A stretch of DNA of 64,000 bases from Arma custos (taxonomy: Eukaryota; Arthropoda; Insecta; Hemiptera; Pentatomidae), in assembly GCA_037127475.1 (NCBI GenBank), contig CM073762.1:48074390-48138389 (forward strand), read 5' to 3'. Positions 46,601 through 57,900 of this stretch are shown here, in pieces. The notes beneath the pieces were generated by a model. It did not search any database, was not told the origin of the DNA, and saw nothing but the letters and a program-made list of their open reading frames with translations. Position 1 is the first letter of the stretch. Each line of letters begins with the position of its first letter. The translations under genes and the position numbers were made by a program.

Positions 46601-49600
46601 AACATTTAAAAAATAAAGAAGAAAAAAACAGTGTACAAGAAATAATAAATAACATAGCAATAAGATTACAATAATTGTATAGAGAGAAACATTAGACAAT
46701 TATATTTGTATTCAAATTACAATATTAAGTAAAAAAAAAAAACGAAGCAAATAATGAAACAATATTAGGTTATATATAATATTAGGCTTTATAAAATTTC
46801 TAAGACTAACCAGAAAATCGGAAATGTAACCAGTTACAACTCTCATGAACAATTTTCCCTTACAGTTTAAAAATTAATATAAAAACGAGCATGATGAAAA
46901 TGTTTTTTCACTTATGAAGAAAATATAACAATTTAAATAATATTTAATAAATGTTACCATAAGTACCATTAAATAAGAGTTAGTCTTTTAAATCTGTATC
47001 TGTATCTGTATATATAGCTCTAAAATCAGTAGGTATCACAAGTAACAAATTGAATGTAAACAATATCAGCTGCAGTTACAATAGTATTTTTCTAAAATTT
47101 ATTTAATCATAGATTAAATTCAAAGAAAACTTTTCTATTTTTCATAATCCTGAATAATTGATTTACCCCTCTCTTGACTTTAACAACGATATACTGATAT
47201 AAATATTGGGTTGTAACATATGAAATGTCAGTGACGATGTAAATTTAAATTATTAGAAAAAATTATTAAACAATACTTTTATTAATCAAAATAGGATCCT
47301 TCACTTTTAATACACTTCTCCCAACGTGAAACAAGCATTTCTATCCCCAGTCTGTAAAATTAGGTCTCAAGGAAGAAGCGAAGTCTTGGAAGGCCGATTT
47401 CAGCGCATTTTCGTTGTCAAACTTTTTTGAACAGAAAAAAACAACAGAAAAAGTAAAAATCAGTTGGAGAAATGTCCAGAGAATGTGGTGTGTGAGGAAG
47501 AACCCTCTATACCAGCTCCTGAATAAAAAACTAAAAAAAAATCGGGTGAGCTGCTGGGCCTCGGTTAATTCATGTGGTACCCATATGCCCAGTTTTTTGT
47601 CTTACCAAGCGCCTTAAGGTGTCTGGAAACAGTTATGGCACTTGCTCCAAGTTGTGAATCTAATTCAAGAGTGGTTTAGGAAGGGCCAGCTTCGACCAGC
47701 TCTTTCAACTTTTTGTTGTCCAACTTAGTCTTTGGCCTACCACGTTCTTTGTTGGTAAGAACATAATCCCCAGACTGAAATTTTTCAAACCAATGGAAGA
47801 TTGTTCTTTCGCTCACTGTAAATAATATTAATGTTCGGAGTGCCTCCGTGACGCTATGGCCAAGTTTAAATTCGTAGACAAAAATTATACGACATATTCC
47901 GTGGAAGACATAATTTTATTCTTATTTATTTTTAAAATTTTGCTTCACTTACAAAAGGAAAAGTAAGATTGATCAAGAAAAAGCATTAAATGATCTTTCA
48001 AATGGTATACATAACATAATTGTTTGTGTACAAATAATCTAATCCCTAATGAAAAGAAAACTGTACATAAACGAAACTGACATTTCATCTGTTATGATCC
48101 AATATAATCTAGATTTTTTTTTAATTCTCAGTATATTGATTATATCTTTTTATCTAATGTGATTTAATTATAACAAATTAAATCTGATCATTAAAGCCAT
48201 ACAAAACTAATTTTACTAACCTTATTAGCTGTTCTCATCTGTTACTCAAACAGGAATTAATCCTTAAATAAAGTTTTATATCTACTGATGCTTCATTGTT
48301 TCTTGCCTAGGTATGTTCAGTTGTTTGTTCTCAAAAGACAGTAGCTTTTTGCAAGACCCAGCTGGACAGAGCAAATTTGGTCCAAAGTCAGGTGTCTACC
48401 AAACCTACCAAAGCTTTCTTAATGCTTCTTATTGCCTAGCAGAAGCAGAAGCAGGTCCTCTGGGGCGTCTTGTTCGCCAGCGCTCTGTTGCTAACCATAT
48501 TGATGTTATGAACGGGTATATACATTTTGTATTATATTGTGTATCTTGTATTATATAAGTACTTTTGCTTGAAACATTTCTCTGTCCATGTTATGTTCTT
48601 TCTTTATTGACATTATTTATTCCCTTTTTATTGTTTTGACAAGTTTCCTTATCTAATTTCTGCTAAGAGGAAAAATTATTATTAATTTTATTATTACTAT
48701 TCATTATTAATAAACATTGTACTATATTATAAAAAAAGAATGGATTGAAAAAAATAAATAGGTTGCAATCAGGAAATTCCCAAAAAGCAAAGCCTTAAAT
48801 CTTTAAAATATTGGAAAAAAAAACCAGTATTAGGTTTTTCCATTATTTTAAAAGACTAACGGTGTTGCTTTTTGTTGAATTTCTCTATTGGATATTACTT
48901 ATAATTTATTTTTCTTTATAAATTTTCGCTCATTTTTATTTAAAAAGGTAATTCTGAACTTCTTTTCCTTCCTCCTTTTGTGCTCTCTGAGTGGAGGTAA
49001 TTCTGTACTAGCTTTTTATTAACAGGGATGAAGAACTAGATATTAATATCTGTAATTATCTTGTTTAATTTAGTTTTATTTTTATATTTAATTCATATTA
49101 TGCAATGCTCTGTAGGATCTTATGTCGTAATCTTCGAACAAAATACCTGGCTCTATGGCGTGATAATGATGAGAAACTGGAGCCAGACCTCGTGGAAGCA
49201 ATGATTCTTCGAGATAAGATGAATTCAGATGACATACTTACTCGATTATGTGATATTGTGATTCTTGGAGTGAATATAGTAAGTTTCTGCTGTATACTTG
49301 TTTTATTTTATATTTTCATTTCATATTACATTTCTAACTTATCATATTACAACTTAACAGCAGTTCTTCTTTAAACAAGTGGTTTATTGGTATTGCTTTT
49401 AATTAATACACATGATGATGTTTAATGAAGACAAATATGTTGCAATTGAATAACTAACTGTAGAATTATCTAATCTAACTGTTGAGGTTTTTGTTTCTAA
49501 ACTTTTAACTTTTACCAGAGACAGAAGGCATTTTTTAGTACAGAAAGGATACCTGTCCGCAAGATAACACAGTCTTGATATTGAACGCATTCAATATTTT

Positions 49601-51945
49601 GTTTACTGCAGATAAGGAGCTAGTCCAAGAAAATATCCCTTTATGTATCTCTTGTAAAAAACAAAAAAAGTGAACTAGTTGCCTTTCTGTATATAGTAAT
49701 TCAATTATGGCTTTAAACAAAAGGAAACAAATATATCTTCCACCTTTTCCATATTAATACAATAATAAAAAAGAATTACTAAAAATTTTTTTGTCAAAAT
49801 TGTTTTTGAAGGACAATTTCTGATCTTTAAGTGATCCAAAGTTGTTAGACACTGCTCATTATAAAAAGTCTTTCATTGAACTTTATAATCATTTCGGTGA
49901 ATTTATTGTTTTAAATATTTATTTTTTTATAAATTCTAGGTGGCACACTCAGTCGGCTTCCTCATATACCACCTTGCGAAGAGCCCGGTCTACCAACCTA
50001 TGCTCCATGAAGCAATTATGAAAGCGAACAGTGATAACTTACATGATATTGGTTTCATGAACTACTGTATATATGAAAGCATGAGGTAAAAACCTACTTC
50101 TTTACTGCCAAGAACATATAGATAAGGAAATATATGGACTACAAATTATTTTATTTTTACCTTTTCTACCAAATAGTTCTAAAAATAAAACAACTACAAT
50201 ATTTATATAATTTATTTTATTTTTATATGATATAATTTTCTAAATCATAATCATATCATATCCCGGGTTCGAGTCCCGATCCTGGCCATATCTTTTCTTT
50301 TCAAATAAAATACAATATTTATATATTGTACTCAAATAAATATCGAGCAATATCCCCTATACCTCCTTGTAATGCCACTTAATAGAAGCTAGCTAAACAC
50401 CAGACGTGTCTGGAGATACAGGGTCCATCTATGGCTGTTACTATGTTAAATAATTTATCTGCCATTGTCGGATTAGAACCCTTAAGACTTTATAACCTGA
50501 AACATATCTTAATTTATCAGCTCTTGAGCTTCAGATTTGAACAAAATTTTTTTTTTTTTTTTAATTTATTTATTGATATCTACAACTGTATTACAATAAT
50601 ACAACAAGTAAATAGGCTAAGTGATATATAATGACATGATAATGACAAGTAGAGAAACAAACTACCCACTGGTAGTACTCAAATCAAAGTTCAAGTAAGG
50701 AGGTCACGTGGCCAATTGAAGAGGAATTTTTATTCGGGAATTGAAGAGGAAGCTAGGTTTGAAACTAGAGGGTTTGAGTGGTAATGAAGTTTGTTATGAA
50801 AGGATAGATACCGGGTTCGGGCCAAATCAGCAACAAAAGGGACATTAAGGTCGTTATGGATGAGTTTATTCTTAACAAAATAAGGAGCATTGAGGATTTT
50901 ACGAAGGATTTTGGACTGTAAGGATTGGATACGAGAGGAATTCGATGGCTTAGTGGAGCCCCAAAGCTCTACTCCGTAAGTCCAAATAGGTCGTATGATG
51001 GTCATGTAGATGAGTCTTTTGTAGTTAATTGGGAGCTTAGAGCGTTTGTCTAGTAAGTGTTGAAGTAGCCTGAAACGTCGTGCGGTTGCTTGTCTTTTCA
51101 GTCTTGTATGAGGATTCCAGGTTAATCGTTTGTCAAGGTGCAACCCTAAGTATTGGATCTGTTCTACAGGCACCAGAGGGATATTATTAAAGGATACTGT
51201 AGGGCAGGAAGTCATTGGTTTATGACGTAAGGTAAAAGTGATTTGATGCGATTTTTGAGAATTTATTTTAATTCTCCAGTTTTGACACCATTCTTCAAGA
51301 TCAGTGATGTGGGATTGGAGGCTTTGGGATGCAATAACTGGATTGGTGTTGACTGATAATACACATGTATCATCAGCATACGTGGTAAGGATAGTATTAG
51401 GATGAGTTGGGATGTCAGCTGTATAAACTGTATATAGGATTGGACCAAGGATACTACCTTGAGGAACACCAGCAGATTGGGAAAAGAGGGACGAATAGAC
51501 ATTGTTATGGTTTACTCGGAAAGTTCGATTTGTGATAGGATTGTAGGATGAGAAAGTATCTAGAGGGTAGGAATTTGCGGAGTTTGTAGAGCAAGCCCGG
51601 ATACCAGACTCAGTCAAAAGCCTGTTCCACGTCAAGAAAAACTCCCGAACAATATGATCCACGTTCTAATGCAGAGGAGACCACATCCACCACACGATGG
51701 CATTGCTGAATGGTGGAGTGGGATGCTCGGAATCCAAACTGGTGATCTGGTATCATGTGATTTGCATCAAGGATGGGGTACAATCGTTTAAGGATGAGTT
51801 TTTCTAGGATTTTACCCATGCAAGGTAAAAGAGAGACAGGACGGTAAGAGGATGGGTATTCTGGTTTTTTTTTTAGGTTTGGGTATCATTTTTACAATGG
51901 ATAATTTCCAGAGGTCAGGAAAATATGTGGAGCGGAGTTCAGCAT

Positions 51946-51978
<33 letters not shown>

Positions 51979-54900
51979 ATTCTTTATTTATTCTGGGACA
52001 AGTCCCTTTAGAATAACATAATTGTACATTATTGTGGGCTTTAGAGCCTTAGAGTACAAAGAAAAAGAAAAAAAACAAGCAGGTAAGTCAATCTATAAAG
52101 CTGATTAAATAATAATAAATAAATAAAAAAATAACTTCTTATGATAATGAAATAGAACCTAAATAAAATTAAAATAATTACTAAAAAGAACTTTTCACAC
52201 AAAAAAAAAATGAATAAACAATATAAATATTATTCTGTTGATAATTTTATGTATGCCCTTCGGGGAACTGGAGGGATAGGAAGTAATCAAATAAGCAGGA
52301 TTTGAAGGTAGGAAGGGTCTTGGAACAGCGAATGGAAAAAGGGATAAAATTCCACAGGGAACAGGACCTAATCAGGAACGATCTGTCAAAAGTAGCGGTT
52401 CGATGGGCTATACATCTATCTATATACAAATCGGAAGGGTGTGAACGGGTATCACAGGAATGGATGGAGGATTTAAATTTGAGGAGCTCATAGATGTATA
52501 ATGGACGGCGTGATTGGATAACTTGATAGAGGAAGGATGCAAGGAAATACCTATGGCGATAGGAAGGATACAACCACCTCAACTCTTCATAAAATCGGGA
52601 GACAGGGGCGTCCCTGGGGATCCTGAAGACAAAGCGTACAAAGCAATTCATCAAACGTTTTATTTTGGCCTCGAGCTCCACAGAGACACCCCCATATACA
52701 GCGCAGCAGTAGTCGAAGTGGGGGAATACTAAAGAGGTAACTAGGAGTCTACGAGTTTCAAATGGAAATAGGGGACGGAAATAGTTTAATCTCTTCAGGA
52801 TGGGAAAAGTACGGCGGGATATATTGGAAATATGACTTTTCCAGGAGAGGGATTGGTCTAAAGTGATTCCAAGGTTTTTGACTGTTTGGAAAAATTTGAC
52901 GGGAACATTATTTAAGTAAAGGGTTGGGAAATGAGGAACTTTTTTAAGGAGGTGATTGGAACCTATTACCATCGCCTTTGTCTTCTCCGCATTCAGCCTC
53001 AACTTGTTAGTCACTGCCCACTGACTTATTCGGTTCAGATCATCTTGTAATTTTGTTGTGGCTAGTAATAGGTCGGATGGGGGAAAGGACAGGTATATTT
53101 GAAAATCATCGGCGTAGATATGGTATTTGGAATGGTGGATGAGGTGGGGAAGGTCATTTATATAAATTGAAAATAGAGTAGGGGACAGAGATGAGCCCTG
53201 AGGGACACCACAGGAGAGGGGGAGAGTCTTGGATGGTGGTTGGCCTGGAACGACAACAAACTGAGATCGGTTTGAGAGGAAGGATTTGAACCAGTGCAAG
53301 GCACTGTTGGATAAAGGAAGGTTTTGAAGTTTGGTCAGTAGGATGTTATGGTCAACTGAGTCAAATGCTTTAGAGAAGTCTAGAAGGATAAGGATAGTTA
53401 GTTTTTGGTGTTCGATGGAAGTCTGGAGGTCATGAATTATTTTAAGGAGAGCGGATTGAGTTGAATGTCCAGAACGAAAGCCAGATTGGAGAGGATTAAT
53501 GAGGCAACGTTCTTCTAGGAAGTTTGAAAGTTGGTTCTGTACTAGGCGTTCTAGCGGTTTTGAAAGGTTAGAAAGAAGGGAAATAGGGCGGAAGTCTTGA
53601 GGTGAGGAAGGGTACGAAATTTTGTTTATTGGGCGGACCAGGGCCGTTTTCCAAGAAGAAGGGAATGTGGAATTTTGCAAGGAGAAGTTATAGATGTGAT
53701 AGAGTATGGGTATAAGGGTGGGAAGACAGGATTTTACTAGTATATAGGTAAGGAATAGAATGGCTTTTCTAGGAAGGTGTTTTAAGATATGAATTGTGAT
53801 GAGGTCGTGTCCAGGAGCTTTGCGGGAAGGTAATCTATGAATAATGTTGGATATTTCAGAAGGATGGAACGCTTTGGGTGGAAGGGACATTTGGAGGGGA
53901 ACATCCAACTCTTCTTTTATATATTCAATGTGAGTTGGGCTAATGATATCAGGATGTGGATGAAAGATTTTGGAAAGGTATTGACCGAATAACTGTGATT
54001 TTTCTCCGTCAGATCTTGTCCAGTTATTTGATTCAGTAAGGAGTGGATGATTAAATTCTTTGAACTTCAGGAGTTTTTTGGTGGTCATCCATAATGTTTT
54101 GTCGGTGGTTGTAAGATTTTCAGTCCAGGTAATTAATTTTTGAATTTTGAACTTCTTAATTTCTGCTTTTAGTTTGTTAGTTAATTTTCTATAGATTGTT
54201 TTATCTGCTGGTTATCGAGTTCTATGCCACTTCGATCTTGCTCTGCGTTTTTCTCTTAATAAGATACGAATATGCTGTGGCAAATCAGTCTGTTGATAGT
54301 TATTAATTGTATGATTTGTGATGTTATCATGCAAACTGTTTTTGATTGATGTTGTAAGTTTTTCTATGGCTGTATCAATGTCTTGTTTTGTCTTAAGTGA
54401 AATTTTTAAGTCCAGTTTGTCCTCCAGTCATAACAGAAATCGTCCCAGTTAACACGTCCTGTAATCAATGTGGGAAGGGAAGGCTTGGGAGCGAAACTTG
54501 AGTGCAAGAAAAGGAGGACTGGACTATGATCTGATGAGAGGTCATCCAATGATTCAATAATGGCTTGTGCGGGGGAAATCTGGGATGTAACAAATATGTC
54601 AAGGATATCGGGACGTTTTTTGAGGGATGTAGGCCAATAGGTAGGATTTTTTGGGGCAAGGATTGAGTAGCTCTTTGAGGATGTAAGAGAAGATAGAATA
54701 TTTCCGCGGGAGTTGGGTGTTCGACGACCCCATCGTTGGTGTTTAGCATTGTAGTCTCCTCCAGCAACGAAACGCGGCCCAAAAGATTGGAATAGGGAAT
54801 CTAAAAGGTTATGAGAGATGGAACTACCGGGAGGAAAGTATACAGCTGAAAGTGTGATATGGAAAGGGTGTGATGTTATGGATACTGATGTTGATTGAAT

Positions 54901-57900
54901 AGCATCAGTTGGAGTGGAAGGAACAAGGGAATGAGATAGAGTTTTGTGAATGAGAATGCAGGATCCAGCATGTGAAGTGTTGTCTGGGTGGTCTGATCTG
55001 TAAGTGACATAGTCCCGTATATAGAAATGTGTACGTTGAGTGAAGTGAGTTTCAGTCAGCAAAGCTATATCTATTTGTTTGTCATGAAGAAATATGTCTA
55101 GTTCATCACGGTGATTGAGTAGGCCATTTGCATTCCACAAAAGGATAGCTAAGGGCTTTATACTCATCGTGGGAAATTAAATGGAACTTCGGTAAGAAGT
55201 CTTGTGAGTAGGACGATGAGTGGTTTGATGATGTCCTGAAGATCTCTCAGGAAGGAAGACAGGATAAAGTTTATGTCTGTTGGATGGTGGACTGAATTTA
55301 CATTTGGAGGTTGGGGTGGATAATTTATCTGGAAAGGAGGGTTGGCTGGGAGTTGAATCTGTGGAGTTGGATTTATTTTTGTACTATTTTGATTTAGGGA
55401 ATTCATTTGAGGGTTCTGACTGGATGGGACCGGATTTTTTTGTTGCGGCGGCAATTTGATCCGTAAAGGTTGATGATAGGGAGGAATTTGCTGACGTGGA
55501 GGTTCAGCTGTAGGATGGGATGTCTGGAGCTTGGATTGGGAGGTCTGAGTTTTGTTAAGGGAAGTCTGAGGCTTGAGTTGAGAGTTTTAAGGCGCCCGAT
55601 TCCGAGGCTGCTGCAGATTAGTTGTAGTGCTATTGTCTTTTTGTTTCTCTGTGGACGTTGTGTCAGTAGTTTGTTGTAGTTGTAATGACGCTTTTGGCAA
55701 TTCAGGAAAGATTTTGACGTTGTCAACTTCAGGTGCCTGTTTAGTAGTCCTGTCTAATCTACTATCTTTTATTTTAAGACTTCTCTGGCGATGAACGTTT
55801 TTATAGACCGCACAGCCTCTATAGTTAGCGGGATGATCTCCGCCACAGAGGGCACATTTTGCAGGTTCGGCGTTGGATTTCTGGCAAGTGTCAGTTGGGT
55901 GTGGACCTGCACACTTGACGCACCTGGCTTCATGGTGGCAATACCTCTTAGTATGGCCCAAATTTTGGCATTTAGTGCATTGCACTAAGGTTGATCTTTG
56001 TTTCGGCTGTTCGAATTGAACAATAGAATATACGAGTCTTGAGACTTGAAAAATTTCCTCATTATTGTGAGCTGGTTCCAAATCCACGAAGAATAATGGT
56101 AGTGGATATTTCTCTATGGGATGTAATACGCATGAGACATTTCTCACGTTGTGACCTATTTCTTCTAGGTCTTTCTTAATTGCTGACGTAGGGGTGGATG
56201 AGTGCAACACTCTCAACACCACTCTGTATGATTTGTCCTGTTTCAATTGATAACACTGAAAATCATATTGTTTCACAGTGAACAAAATTTAAGTCTTGAA
56301 TTTAAATACATTAGAATTTACATTAGAGTGGGGTTTTAATTGGTGATGGAAGTATTATTTCACTTCATTATGAAGAGCGGTTAAGCATTTTTGTGATATA
56401 AGAATACATTATAGTTTTTTTTCTTTCCAGGCTAATACCACCATTTCCATCTCTCTCCCGAGACCTTGATCGTGACATAATTTTACATGGATACGGAATA
56501 CCAAAAGGGGTGAGTAAAAATAATAATGATATTAATTTATTCTTAATTAACATAAATTAAAAAATATTAACTATTGATGAAATACCATAATTGACTTGTT
56601 TGAACGTAGATTCAGGTGCACATGATCAACGAAGTGGCCAACATGCGGAAGGACATGTTCCCGCAGACGAGCTCTTTCATACCTGAGAGATGGCCTCGGA
56701 TGGGCAAAGAGCCGATGCTTCCGCATAACTATCAGCTCTTACCACTAGCCCCTGTTGCTCCTTTGCTTCATGCTCATGTTTCTGTACTTACTGCTAAGGT
56801 TTGTAATTTTGATAATAATGTTTCTATTAATTATATAGAATAGTTAATTTTATAGAATCTTTTAAAATACTAAGTTCAAAATAAATTGGACCGATGGTAC
56901 AAATAAACTTAAAAATTGCAATAGTCTTGATTTATTACTGCTAAAAATTTTTGTTGACCTAATGAACAACATTTTTGGTAATTATTCCACAAGTTGTCGC
57001 TTTTAGTTAAGTTACAACAAGTTATAACTGTTTATTCGATTCATTTTTAATATTTTCAAAAGATAAGAGTAATCGTGAGCTTTAGTGTGGAAAAGAGAAT
57101 GTAATTGTTGGTAATGTATAGATTTTGGTAATCATTTCATCAAGAAATAAAAGTTTCAACTAACATTTCGAAGTACAGATGACATATATTTTTTGAAACA
57201 TTAATTTTTCCATAATTACTGATAACTTGTTTTTTTTTGGAAAATTTTAAGAGGGAAACGAATAATCAGTTAAAACTTGCTGTAATTCAACTCGCAGTGA
57301 CAACTTCATTTTTCATTACATTTTTCTTTAATAGAACATATGAGGAATTCAGGACCAAAAGCGGATAATTCCAAATTTCGAAAATTGACGTTTTCACATT
57401 CTTCGTTACTTTATTCAAGCAATGCTTTATGTTTTTCAGATTTAGAACAGGACTAAAACCAAGAGAAATAAGATGGCAAAGTGTCGTGTTGAACAAAATT
57501 GCTTGATTAGACAAGTGAAAGAAAATGGTTCGGGTTGAGGTCAGTAAATTTCTCAAAAGTAGGGAGAAATGTTTATTCAAGAGCCAACGTTTCGACCCAC
57601 TTTGCAGGTCTTCTTCAGGGCTAAAAAAAAAAGTCAATTTTTCAAATACCGAGTTATCAGATTTTGACCTTGAAAGCCTCATATAAAGTAATTATTTAAA
57701 TAAGATTAAAATTTTAAGGCAATGTTATGTAGGGAGCAGAGTGGCTCAGTGGTAGAGCACTGAGCTGCCATGCCAGAAATCCTGTTTCAAATCCCGCAGC
57801 AGGCCATGACTTTTATTTAGTCTGTTTGGAGCGGGATATGGATCATATAGGATCTAGGACACTCCTGGGGCCCACCCAGCCTCTAGAAAATATTATAAAA

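Larger units (their letters stand above)
50730..55167 (-). pseudogene. ORF2 endonuclease-reverse transcriptase, element 2 (interrupted)
   Basis: Starts at the ATG 55,165-55,167 overlapping the ORF1 stop. The endonuclease region (first ~250 codons) is intact with 'LLTETHF', 'GGDYNAKH' and 'SSDHSP'. It is then broken by a frameshift near 54,415, a TAA at 54,212-54,214, the nested element (51,952-53,740) and a second frameshift at about 51,610-51,660. RT motifs after the insertion include 'FGFRASHSTIQQCHRVVD', 'AGVPQGSILGPILYTVY' and YADD. The C-terminal region ends in frame at 50,730. This copy has Trp where copy 1 has its nonsense codon. Not functional. Confidence 0.88.
50550..56278 (-). mobile_element. 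Jockey-like retrotransposon, copy 2, antisense in P450-like intron
   Basis: A 5.7 kb element inserted antisense in the intron between exons 50,085 and 56,431, flanked by 12-bp duplications. The poly(A) tail is the T-run at about 50,547-50,562. It contains ORF1 with zinc knuckles, ORF2, and a nested CR1/L2-like element (51,952-53,740). The element itself is 5'-truncated in ORF1. Its 3' UTR and ORF2 match copy 1. Confidence 0.88.

Noticed and set aside
47414..47617. + strand 67-codon frame
   Set aside because: Antisense to a mariner fossil and rich in Lys runs.
52302..52732. + strand open frames
   Set aside because: Shadows of the nested element's reverse transcriptase on the minus strand.
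56610..56798. Frameshift as the cause of the missing heme cysteine
   Set aside because: Flanking residues align in the used frame without gaps, and neither alternative frame gives a GxRxCxG pattern.
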